From Sulfuriferula sp. (GTDB taxonomy: Bacteria > Pseudomonadota > Gammaproteobacteria > Burkholderiales > Sulfuriferulaceae), in NCBI GenBank assembly GCA_027311185.1, contig DAICZK010000115.1, positions 1-5,077 on the forward strand: a DNA stretch of 5,077 nt, read 5' to 3'. Below the pieces are notes generated by a model. It did not search any database. It worked only from the letters and a program-made list of their open reading frames with translations, and was not told the DNA's origin. A program made the translations under genes and the position numbers. Positions 1 to 5,077 of the stretch are shown here, one piece after another; the stretch's first letter is position 1, and every line of letters starts with the position of its first letter.

Positions 1-251
1 TTCCTGAACAGCGGATTGTCGGGCGGCTGTAGGCGACGTATGGTTTTGCTCGAAAATACATTGACTACCGAGGGCATGGCCTTGTTCGCGGCGTCGCGAT
101 AGCTGCCTGGAGCCTGTGTGGTCGCGCATGTGGCGGTCACTGGAACCGGCTTCGCACCGATGTGCCATTCGGGTTTGAAAAGCGTAATCACCAACAGGAA
201 TCCGAGCGCGATAGTCGTGCTTTGTGAAAATAACAACCAAAATTTACGCAT
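1..251 (-). CDS. Membrane-anchored HtrA-family serine protease (DegS/AlgW-like), N-terminal part only
   Basis: Translating the minus strand from the ATG at 251 gives 83 residues that stay open to the left edge, so the gene is partial and its protease and PDZ domains lie outside the window. The start MRKFWLLFSQ is followed by a hydrophobic segment at about residues 12-25, ending FKPEW. This resembles an uncleaved inner-membrane anchor rather than a clean Sec signal. Residues 50-69 then read SYRDAANKAMPSVVNVFSSK, the typical entry to the trypsin-like fold of DegS, DegQ and AlgW proteins (A-x-PSVVN-[IV]). Residues 78-83 (DNPLFR) also fit the family. Known members are periplasmic proteases that sense or degrade misfolded envelope proteins. 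The catalytic His, Asp and Ser cannot be checked here. No strong Shine-Dalgarno sequence precedes the start, but the anchor supports it. The gene is divergent from petA. DegS versus another anchored HtrA paralogue cannot be decided. Confidence 0.85.
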   Translation of the reverse strand, partial: MRKFWLLFSQSTTIALGFLLVITLFKPEWHIGAKPVPVTATCATTQAPGSYRDAANKAMPSVVNVFSSKTIRRLQPPDNPLFR

Positions 252-270
252 TGTAGAACACCAGAATATC

Positions 271-348
271 CTTATTATAGGCTTTGATTATACAGAATAA
301 TAAGCCTTATTAGAGCATCGTCCGCACTCGGTCAGAAAAATAATAAGG
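271..348. repeat. Four copies of the heptamer CTTATTA/TAATAAG
   Basis: The heptamer CTTATTA occurs at 271-277 and 306-312, and its reverse complement TAATAAG at 298-304 and 341-347. The first pair extends to an 8-bp inverted repeat (CTTATTAT 271-278, ATAATAAG 297-304). The middle two form a compact inverted repeat, AATAA-GCC-TTATT, at 299-311. The copies flank the TATAAT-like hexamers on the minus strand, so a repressor or activator site for the divergent promoters is possible. AT-rich intergenic DNA can produce such matches by chance. Confidence 0.4.
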
Positions 349-402
349 AAATTTGTCTTTCTGTTTGGCGCAAACTTCGGGTAGAATTACCGGGTATTAA
401 AA

Positions 403-438
403 ATTAGTAAATTAGTATATTAGCAATATAATTATATT
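403..438. repeat. Three 8-bp tandem units merging into a 14-bp palindrome
   Basis: Three consecutive 8-bp units, ATTAGTAA, ATTAGTAT and ATTAGCAA, fill 403-426. The last two bases of the third unit start a perfect 14-bp palindrome, AATATAATTATATT, at 425-438. The array ends 16 bp before the petA ATG. It could be an operator, an upstream promoter element or simply low-complexity promoter DNA; the sequence alone does not decide. Confidence 0.5.
404..432 (+). promoter_or_regulatory. petA: Weak candidate sigma70 promoter for petABC
   Basis: A perfect -10 hexamer TATAAT at 427-432 lies 17 bp after TTAGTA at 404-409, which matches TTGACA at only three of six positions. The start of transcription would fall near 439, leaving a leader of about 16 nt. 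The AT-rich surroundings make chance hexamers common, and TAGAAT at 382-387 or TATATT at 416-421 are alternatives. Confidence 0.25.
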
Positions 439-440
439 AT

Positions 441-454
441 AATTCAGGTGAATT
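441..454 (+). promoter_or_regulatory. petA: petA ribosome binding site inside a small inverted repeat
   Basis: AATTC (441-445) and GAATT (450-454) are inverted repeats around the loop AGGT. The Shine-Dalgarno-like AGGTG covers 446-450, four bases before the ATG at 455. The site decides the petA start. The 5-bp arms are mostly A-U and would make only a weak hairpin. Confidence 0.5.
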
Positions 455-1048
455 ATGACTAATCGGCAACTGGATCGCAGCAAGCGTCGCTTTCTCGTTG
501 CAGCTACTTCTGTAGTGGGTGGTGTAGCGGGCGTAGCGGTGGCAACCCCATTCGTATTGAGCATGTTGCCCAGCGAGCGAGCGAAGGCCGCCGGTGCGCC
601 GGTCGAAGTGGATATCAGTAAGGTTGAGCCTGGCATGCAACTGGAGATCGCCTTGCAAGGTAAACCCGTGTGGGTCGTGAATCGAACCAAAGCGATGCTG
701 GACGTATTGCCGACGCTAAGCAGCCGCCTTGTCGATCCGCAGAGCGATCAGCCTCAACAGCCCGAGTACTGCAAAAATGTCAATCGTTCGATCAAGCCGG
801 AGTATCTGGTGGTGGTCGGCATCTGCACACACCTCGGTTGCTCGCCCAACTATCGTCCCGATGCAGGTGCTGCCGATATGGGCGCCGACTGGCCGGGCGG
901 CTGGCTGTGCCCGTGTCATGGTTCGCGCTACGATTTGTCCGCACGCGTATTCAAGAACATGCCCGCGCCGTTGAATATGGTAGTTCCCCCTTACCAATAC
1001 CTGAAGGCGACACGTATTTTGATCGGCGACGACAAAAAAGGAGCCTAA
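455..1048 (+). CDS. petA: Ubiquinol-cytochrome c reductase iron-sulfur subunit (Rieske protein)
   Basis: This is the 197-residue Rieske [2Fe-2S] subunit of cytochrome bc1, which carries electrons from quinol at the Qo site to cytochrome c1 on the periplasmic side. The N-terminus has a twin-arginine motif (SKRRFLV, residues 9-15) leading into one hydrophobic segment at about 15-38, the usual uncleaved Tat anchor. The cluster motifs are CTHLGC (124-129) and CPCHGS (152-157). By family knowledge Cys124, His126, Cys152 and His155 bind the cluster, and Cys129-Cys154 form the disulfide. Ser157 and Tyr159 sit where residues that raise the redox potential are found, fitting a ubiquinol enzyme. The C-terminal VFKNMPAPLNMVVPPY segment holds the conserved Pro-rich region. 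Length is normal for proteobacteria. It is the first gene of the operon, ending 3 bp before petB. Confidence 0.97.
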   Translation: MTNRQLDRSKRRFLVAATSVVGGVAGVAVATPFVLSMLPSERAKAAGAPVEVDISKVEPGMQLEIALQGKPVWVVNRTKAMLDVLPTLSSRLVDPQSDQPQQPEYCKNVNRSIKPEYLVVVGICTHLGCSPNYRPDAGAADMGADWPGGWLCPCHGSRYDLSARVFKNMPAPLNMVVPPYQYLKATRILIGDDKKGA

Positions 1049-1051
1049 CGA

Positions 1052-2275
1052 ATGAGCGCAATGCAAAAGCTGGTTGGCTGGATCGATGCCCGTTTTCCAC
1101 TGACATCAAACTGGAAAACGCATTTATCCGAATATTATGCACCCAAAAATTTTAATTTTTGGTATTTTTTCGGCTCCCTGGCGCTGTTGGTTCTGGTTAA
1201 CCAGATCGTCACCGGCATATTTCTGGCCATGAGCTATAAACCCGATGCCAAGCTCGCTTTCGCTTCGGTTGAATATATCATGCGCGACGTCGAGTGGGGC
1301 TGGCTGATACGCTACATGCACTCGGTTGGCGCGTCGATGTTTTTTGTGGTGGTCTATCTGCACATGTTCCGCGGTTTGATTTATGGTTCCTACCGCAAAC
1401 CGCGCGAACTGGTCTGGATTTTTGGCATGATGATTTACCTGGCGTTGATGGCCGAAGCGTTCATGGGTTACCTGCTGCCTTGGGGTCAGATGTCGTTCTG
1501 GGGTGCGCAGGTTATTATTTCCTTGTTCGGCGCGATTCCTGTGATCGGCGATGCGCTGGCGTTGTGGATACGCGGTGACTTTGTGGTGTCCGACGCTACC
1601 TTGAACCGTTTTTTCGCTTTTCACGTGATAGCGCTGCCGCTCGTGCTGCTTGGCCTCGTGGTTGCGCACATTATCGCTTTGCATGAAGTCGGATCGAATA
1701 ACCCAGAAGGCATAGAGATCAAGAAACACAAAGACCCTGTCACGCACATCCCGCTCGATGGCATTCCTTTCCACCCTTATTACACAGTGAAGGATATCGT
1801 CGGCGTCGTGGTGTTTCTGATGGTGTTCTCGGCTATTGTGTTTTTTGCGCCGGATCTTGGCGGATGGTTCCTTGAACCGAATAACTTCATTCCTGCCGAC
1901 CCGTTCAAAACTCCTGAGCATATCGCGCCGTTGTGGTATTTCACCCCGTTTTACGCCATCTTGCGCGCCGTTCCGGACAAGCTGCTCGGTGTGATAAGCA
2001 TGGGTGCGAGCATTGTGATCATGGTGTTTCTGCACTGGCTGGATCGTTCCAAGGTCAAATCGATTCGTTATCGCGGCACTTTGTATAAGGCTTTCCTGGC
2101 CATGTTTGTGGTCAGTTTTATTGGTTTAGGTTACGTGGGTACGCAAGAACCAACGCCGACATTCAATATTATTGCGCGCGTACTGGGCGTGATGTATTTC
2201 GCGTTCTTTATATTGATGCCCTGGTATACCACCATCGATAAGACTAAGCCTGTGCCAGAAAGGATTTCGGAATAA
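1052..2275 (+). CDS. petB: Ubiquinol-cytochrome c reductase cytochrome b subunit
   Basis: This 407-residue integral membrane protein holds the low- and high-potential b hemes and the Qo and Qi quinone sites. It is a full-length fused cytochrome b with about eight membrane helices (roughly 38-60, 85-109, 121-142, 187-211, 250-267, 311-330, 345-362, 374-391), not split into b6 and subunit IV. Heme ligands are His90 and His104 in helix B and His191 and His206 in helix D. The latter pair has 14 intervening residues, against 13 in the first. [16 protein letters not shown] (139-154) is the conserved helix C/cd1 segment of the Qo site. The Qo motif that is PEWY in mitochondria reads PLWY here (293-296), followed by [10 protein letters not shown]. 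The start is set by AAGGAG at 1038-1043, 8 bases upstream. The stop TAA overlaps the petC ATG by one base, suggesting translational coupling. Confidence 0.97.
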   Translation: MSAMQKLVGWIDARFPLTSNWKTHLSEYYAPKNFNFWYFFGSLALLVLVNQIVTGIFLAMSYKPDAKLAFASVEYIMRDVEWGWLIRYMHSVGASMFFVVVYLHMFRGLIYGSYRKPRELVWIFGMMIYLALMAEAFMGYLLPWGQMSFWGAQVIISLFGAIPVIGDALALWIRGDFVVSDATLNRFFAFHVIALPLVLLGLVVAHIIALHEVGSNNPEGIEIKKHKDPVTHIPLDGIPFHPYYTVKDIVGVVVFLMVFSAIVFFAPDLGGWFLEPNNFIPADPFKTPEHIAPLWYFTPFYAILRAVPDKLLGVISMGASIVIMVFLHWLDRSKVKSIRYRGTLYKAFLAMFVVSFIGLGYVGTQEPTPTFNIIARVLGVMYFAFFILMPWYTTIDKTKPVPERISE

Positions 2276-2979
2276 TGAGGAAATTTCTACTCGCATTGTT
2301 ATTTGTGCCATTGAGCGCGTTTGCGGCAGAGCCGATTCCTTTGGACCTGGCTCCTGTCAATTTGCAGGATTACGCGTCGATTCAGCGGGGGGCCAGGATA
2401 TTCACCAATTATTGCCTGACCTGTCACAGCGCTAACTACATGCGTTACAACCGGTTGGAGGCTGTGGGTCTGACCGCTCATCAGATCGAGGACAATCTGA
2501 TGTTCGCCGCCGATAACATCGGTTCCAGGATGACGATCGCGATGCGGCCCGCCGATGCCAAAAAGTGGTTCGGCATGGCGCCACCGGATTTGACGGTGAT
2601 TACCCGTTCGCGTTCGCCCGACTGGGTTTATACTTACCTGCGCAGCTTCTACCGTGATGATAGTCGCCCCACAGGCTGGAACAACGTATTGTTCAGCAAT
2701 GTCGCCATGCCCAATGTGCTATTCGGGCTGCAAGGCCAGCAGGTGTTAAAACCGGCTGTTGCGGGTCAACAGCCCACGCTGGTATTGGCTGCGCCCGGCA
2801 CCCTGAGCCCTGCCGACTACGATGCTACGGTAGGTGATCTGGTCAATTATCTGACCTGGATGGGCGAGCCGATGAAAATCAAACGCATGGAACTGGGTGT
2901 ATTCGTGTTACTGTTCCTGAGTCTGCTCTTTATTCTGACTTATTATCTAAAAAAAGAGTTCTGGAAAGACGTGCACTGA
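2275..2979 (+). CDS. petC: Ubiquinol-cytochrome c reductase cytochrome c1 subunit
   Basis: This 234-residue membrane-anchored c-type cytochrome accepts electrons from the Rieske protein and passes them to soluble cytochrome c in the periplasm. A Sec signal peptide covers about residues 1-18 (cleavage after AFAA). The single heme-binding motif is CLTCH at 47-51. APPDL (102-106) is typical of c1. Met145 in NVAMPN is the likely sixth heme ligand. One C-terminal membrane helix at about 207-225 ends in a lysine-rich cytoplasmic tail (KKEFWKDVH). The length fits the short single c1 encoded separately from cytochrome b. The ATG at 2275 overlaps the petB stop in TAATG. A Shine-Dalgarno-like AAGGA lies at 2260-2264 inside petB. 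It is the last gene of the pet operon. Confidence 0.96.
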   Translation: MRKFLLALLFVPLSAFAAEPIPLDLAPVNLQDYASIQRGARIFTNYCLTCHSANYMRYNRLEAVGLTAHQIEDNLMFAADNIGSRMTIAMRPADAKKWFGMAPPDLTVITRSRSPDWVYTYLRSFYRDDSRPTGWNNVLFSNVAMPNVLFGLQGQQVLKPAVAGQQPTLVLAAPGTLSPADYDATVGDLVNYLTWMGEPMKIKRMELGVFVLLFLSLLFILTYYLKKEFWKDVH

Positions 2980-3058
2980 GCAATTGATCGCTGGAGCTTG
3001 CGACCGAAATTTTTGCGCGACGGAGTAATCGGCGTTAGGATAGCAGGTAGCAACGAAT

Positions 3059-3091
3059 AACCCCGGCTTGCGTTTATTGCGGGCCGGGGTT
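3059..3091 (+). terminator. Strong hairpin downstream of petC, possible terminator
   Basis: AACCCCGGC (3059-3067) pairs perfectly with GCCGGGGTT (3083-3091). With U-G wobbles the stem extends inward to 3072/3078, giving about 14 base pairs around the 5-nt loop TTTAT. It lies 80 bp after the petC stop. No U-tract follows on either strand, so it may need Rho, protect the 3' end of the pet mRNA, or act together with the next hairpin. Confidence 0.5.
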
Positions 3092-3156
3092 CATGTGCCT
3101 CCTAGCCGTTTGTGGCAAGAGCGTCGCGCAAGAACCGGCGGATGAATTTTTTTTAT

Positions 3157-3190
3157 GGCCGACGGATGTTACCGTCGGCCCTATTATTTT
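3157..3190 (+). terminator. GC-rich hairpin with U-rich tail just before sspA
   Basis: GGCCGACGG (3157-3165) and CCGTCGGCC (3172-3180) form a perfect 9-bp stem with the 6-nt loop ATGTTA. The following CTATTATTTT (3181-3190) is a moderately U-rich tail, so this resembles an intrinsic terminator on the plus strand. An unusual T8 run (3147-3154) precedes the stem. The sspA Shine-Dalgarno site begins at 3191, leaving no room for a normal promoter after the hairpin. Any sspA transcript therefore probably contains it, either by read-through or as a leader structure. Confidence 0.55.
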
Positions 3191-3202
3191 AAGGTAATCA
3201 TT

Positions 3203-3802
3203 ATGATGACGTTGTATTCCGGCAATACCTGCCCTTACAGCCAGCGCTGCCGTATCGTCCTCTTCGAGAAGGGCATGGACTTTGAAGTGATCGACGTGGA
3301 TTTACAAAACAAGCCCGAAGATCTCGCCTTGATGAATCCTTATAATCGCGTACCGGTGTTGATAGAGCGCGATTTGGTGTTGTACGAAGCCAACATTATC
3401 AATGAGTATATCGACGAGCGTTTTCCCCATCCGCAACTGATGCCGGCCGACCCCGTCATGCGCGCACGGGCGCGGCTGTTCCTGTTTACTTTTGAGCAGG
3501 ATTTATTCAGCCACGTCAATGCCATCTAGCACGGCAGCAAAAGCGTCGCCGATAAGGCACGCATCGTTGTTCGCGATAACCTAGCCCAGATCGCGCCTAT
3601 TTTCGCAAAGCAGAAGTTCATGCTCAACGACGATTTTTCCATGCTTGACGTGACTATAGCGCCGCTTTTGTGGCGTCTTGAGCATTACGATATACAATTG
3701 CCCAAGCAGGCCGTCAATTTGCTGAAATATGCGGAACGCCTGTTTAGCCGAACGGCTTTTATCGATGCGTTGACCCCTAACGAAAAAGCGATGCGTAAAT
3801 AA
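3203..3802 (+). pseudogene. sspA: Stringent starvation protein A (SspA), interrupted by an in-frame TAG
   Basis: SspA is a glutathione S-transferase-like protein that binds RNA polymerase and modulates transcription in starvation and stress; it lacks GST activity. The start at 3203 follows AAGG at 3191-3194; a second ATG directly follows it. Residues 1-80 form the thioredoxin-like domain (TLYSGNTCPYSQRCRIVLFE; NRVPVLIERD; LYEANIINEYIDERFPHP). PHPQLMP at 75-81 matches the surface pocket PHPPLMP needed for function in E. coli SspA. Codon 109 is TAG (3527-3529). The same frame then continues for 90 conserved codons of the helical C-terminal domain (KFMLNDDFSMLDVTIAPLLW; YAERLFSR; ALTPNEKAMRK) to TAA at 3800. 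Without the TAG the product would be 199 residues, close to the family length of about 200-212. One base change from CAG, GAG or AAG would explain it. Sequencing error, recent nonsense mutation and amber suppression all remain possible. Confidence 0.85.
3527..3529 (+). other. sspA: In-frame amber codon within sspA
   Basis: The codons around it read GCC ATC TAG CAC GGC AGC. Both flanking halves are in the same frame and align to SspA without loss, so this is a substitution and not a frameshift. It falls in the loop between the first C-terminal-domain helix (FTFEQDLFSHVNAI) and the next. No other gene whose stop is visible here ends in TAG: petA, petB, the sspA distal end and ispH use TAA; petC and sspB use TGA. 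Confidence 0.9.
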
Positions 3803-3807
3803 AGCAA

Positions 3808-4221
3808 ATGGTCGAGACCTCTACCAAACCCTATCTGATACGCGCGATTTATGAATGGTGTACGGATAACGGCTATACACCCCATCTTTCCGTCGTCGTC
3901 GACAAGCAGACGCGCGTACCCATGGAGTATGTCAAGGAAGGCAAGATTGTTCTGAATTTAGCGCCTCATGCCACGCATGGGATGGTCATGGACAATCACT
4001 GGATACAGTTTGCTGCGCGCTTTAACGGCGTTTCTCGGCAGATAGAAGTGCCAATTGGCGCCGTAGCCGGGATATTCGCGCGTGAAAACGGCGAAGGCCT
4101 GGGTTTCGAGGTGTCGCTTGCGGCGGACGACGACGCGGCAGGATCGACTAAACCCACCATATCGGACGACGAGCCTACTCCTCCCAAACCCGGCAGGGCA
4201 AAACTGCAGATCGTTAAATGA
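3808..4221 (+). CDS. sspB: ClpXP protease specificity-enhancing factor SspB
   Basis: SspB is the adaptor that binds the ssrA tag of proteins released from stalled ribosomes and delivers them to ClpXP. The 137-residue product has the folded substrate-binding domain at about 6-103: KPYLIRAIYEWCTDNGYTPH (7-26), VPMEY (37-41), IVLNLAPHAT (47-56), ARFNGVSRQIEVPIGAVAGI (70-89) and FARENGEG (90-97). An acidic, proline-containing linker (about 104-127) follows. The tail GRAKLQIVK (129-137) matches the ClpX-binding module, RPALRVVK in E. coli. The linker is shorter than in the 165-residue E. coli protein. The ATG lies 5 bp after the sspA TAA. No good Shine-Dalgarno sequence precedes it (only AAAGCAA), so translation probably depends on coupling to sspA. 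It is convergent with ispH, 25 bp away, with no hairpin terminator between them. Confidence 0.95.
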   Translation: MVETSTKPYLIRAIYEWCTDNGYTPHLSVVVDKQTRVPMEYVKEGKIVLNLAPHATHGMVMDNHWIQFAARFNGVSRQIEVPIGAVAGIFARENGEGLGFEVSLAADDDAAGSTKPTISDDEPTPPKPGRAKLQIVK

Positions 4222-4246
4222 TTTGCTAGTACTGAGGCGCTACCGT

Positions 4247-5077
4247 TTAGTCGGCCAAGGTTTTCGGAATCGGGAAAATAACGTTCTCCGTAATGCCCGG
4301 CAACTCGCTGACCGTCGTGGCACCTAGCAGCCCGAGTTGGGCGATGACGGCCTGGACCAGCACTTCCGGTGCCGAAGCGCCCGCTGTAACGCCAATTCTG
4401 GATTTCCCGGCCAGCCATGTCGCCTGTAGCTGCGAGGCGTTGTCGACCATGTGTGAAGCGATACCCAGATGTTCGGCGACCTCGCGCAACCGGTTCGAGT
4501 TCGAGCTGTTCGGCGAACCGACCACGATCACCAGATCGCATTGTTGCGCCAGTGATTTGACTGCATCCTGACGATTTTGCGTGGCGTAGCAGATATCGTC
4601 TTTCTTGGGGCCGACGATATTAGGGAAACGGTTTTTGAGCGCAGCGATGACCAGTGCAGCATCGTCGACCGACAGCGTCGTCTGGGTGACGAAAGCGAGT
4701 TGCGCAGCGTCTTTGACGTGGAGCGCCATGACATCCTCGGCGGTCTCGACCAGATACATGCCGCCCTCGCTTTGGCCCATCGTGCCTTCTACCTCTGGAT
4801 GGCCACGGTGCCCTATCATAATGATTTCCATGCCTTTATCGCGCATGCGGGCGACTTCGAGGTGAACCTTCGTCACGAGTGGACAAGTCGCGTCGAAGAC
4901 GGTCAGGCCGCGCGTCGCCGCTTCTTCGCGTACAGCGAGAGAAACGCCGTGCGCGCTGTAGATCAGCGTGTTTCCCGACGGTACGTCGGCCAGGTCTTCA
5001 ATAAAAATGGCGCCTTTTGCCTTGAGATTTTCGACGACAAATTTATTATGGACGACCTCGTGGCGCACATAAATGGG
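4247..5077 (-). CDS. ispH: 4-hydroxy-3-methylbut-2-enyl diphosphate reductase (IspH/LytB), N-terminus cut by the window
   Basis: IspH performs the last step of the MEP pathway, reducing HMBPP to IPP and DMAPP with an iron-sulfur cluster. The frame is open to the right edge, giving 276 residues from [13 protein letters not shown], which corresponds to about residue 32 of E. coli IspH. Some 31 N-terminal residues, including the first cluster cysteine, lie outside. Visible signatures (numbered from the edge) are His10 in RHEVVHN, SAHGVS (41-46), the cluster Cys65 in [21 protein letters not shown] (92-102) with His93 and catalytic Glu95, TQTTLSVDD (131-139) with Thr133, Cys163 in [11 protein letters not shown], the substrate-binding SSNSN (191-195), and GVTAGASAP near the C-terminus. 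The GTG at 5066-5068 is internal, not the start. All expected active-site residues in the visible part are present. The gene ends in TAA at 4247-4249. Confidence 0.97.
   Translation of the reverse strand, partial: PIYVRHEVVHNKFVVENLKAKGAIFIEDLADVPSGNTLIYSAHGVSLAVREEAATRGLTVFDATCPLVTKVHLEVARMRDKGMEIIMIGHRGHPEVEGTMGQSEGGMYLVETAEDVMALHVKDAAQLAFVTQTTLSVDDAALVIAALKNRFPNIVGPKKDDICYATQNRQDAVKSLAQQCDLVIVVGSPNSSNSNRLREVAEHLGIASHMVDNASQLQATWLAGKSRIGVTAGASAPEVLVQAVIAQLGLLGATTVSELPGITENVIFPIPKTLAD

Larger units (their letters stand above)
252..454. promoter_or_regulatory. Divergent intergenic region between the HtrA-type gene and petA
   Basis: This 203-bp AT-rich spacer separates two genes transcribed away from each other, so it should hold both promoters. 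On the minus strand two TATAAT hexamers occur (complement of 287-292 and of 274-279), which would give the protease gene a short leader. Neither has a convincing -35 partner. On the plus side there is a TAGAAT at 382-387 and several AT-rich -10-like hexamers nearer petA. A TTGAT half-site at 284-288 lacks the second half of an FNR box. No protein-coding sequence is supported here. Confidence 0.6.
2980..3202 (+). other. petC-sspA intergenic region
   Basis: Apart from the two hairpins, this 223-bp spacer has no supported coding sequence. A weak promoter-like pair, TTGCGC (3013-3018) and TAGGAT (3036-3041) with a 17-bp spacer, could serve sspA but matches the consensus poorly. An in-frame ATG at 3155 would extend SspA by 16 residues through the hairpin; it lacks a ribosome binding site and is not the expected start. 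Confidence 0.5.

Noticed and set aside
284..297. Possible FNR box TTGAT-TATA-CAGAA
   Set aside because: Only the left half matches the TTGAT-N4-ATCAA consensus; the right half does not.
118..300. A 60-codon plus-strand open frame at the left edge
   Set aside because: It is antisense to the HtrA-type N-terminus, which has a recognisable anchor and PSVVN motif; the plus-strand product has none.
670..1155. A 161-codon plus-strand open frame overlapping petA and the start of petB
   Set aside because: It is out of frame with two certain genes, shows no family signature and has no ribosome binding site.
1124..2035. A 303-codon open frame on the minus strand opposite petB
   Set aside because: It lies wholly antisense to a clear cytochrome b. 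Its product is loaded with His, Arg, Gln and Asn, the usual shadow of hydrophobic codons read backwards, and has no recognisable domain.
3620..3802. A separate small gene starting at the ATG after the sspA amber codon
   Set aside because: The ATG is the Met of the conserved KFMLNDDFSMLD segment in the middle of the SspA C-terminal domain, with no Shine-Dalgarno before it, so it is a remnant of sspA and not an independent gene.
4222..4246. Possible bidirectional terminator between sspB and ispH
   Set aside because: The 25-bp gap contains no inverted repeat longer than the trivial AGTACT and no T-run on either strand.
3996..4541. A 181-codon minus-strand open frame across the sspB end and the ispH end
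   Set aside because: It overlaps two well-identified genes in other frames and has a low-complexity Arg/Gly-rich product.

Overview
The window looks like a stretch of ordinary chromosome from a betaproteobacterium with roughly balanced base composition, possibly of the Nitrosomonadales/Gallionellaceae type. That placement is an inference from gene order (petABC followed by sspA-sspB) and from protein signatures; no rRNA or other marker confirms it. I see no mobile element, CRISPR array, tRNA, rRNA or defence-like cassette, and no evidence for a new multi-gene system.

Layout from left to right. (1) Positions 1-251, minus strand: the N-terminal part of a membrane-anchored HtrA-family serine protease (DegS/AlgW type), which runs off the left edge. 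(2) Positions 252-454: an AT-rich divergent intergenic region with repeated short motifs that probably holds both promoters. (3) Positions 455-2979, plus strand: a tight petA-petB-petC operon encoding the Rieske protein, cytochrome b and cytochrome c1 of the ubiquinol:cytochrome c oxidoreductase (complex III). Spacing is 3 bp and then a 1-base stop/start overlap. (4) Positions 2980-3202: an intergenic region with two strong hairpins. (5) Positions 3203-4221, plus strand: sspA, interrupted by an in-frame TAG, then sspB. (6) Positions 4247-5077, minus strand: ispH (4-hydroxy-3-methylbut-2-enyl diphosphate reductase), convergent with sspB and cut by the right edge before its N-terminus.

Functionally, petABC form the three catalytic subunits of one respiratory complex. 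It takes electrons from quinol through cytochrome b hemes and the Rieske cluster to cytochrome c1 and pumps protons. SspA is an RNA polymerase-associated stress regulator and SspB is the ClpXP adaptor for ssrA-tagged proteins. The HtrA protease and IspH belong to envelope quality control and isoprenoid precursor synthesis.

The points most worth a second look are: the single amber codon in an otherwise intact and conserved sspA; the PLWY sequence at the cytochrome b Qo site, where PEWY is canonical; the hairpin abutting the sspA ribosome binding site; and the repeated AT-rich motifs between the protease gene and petA.
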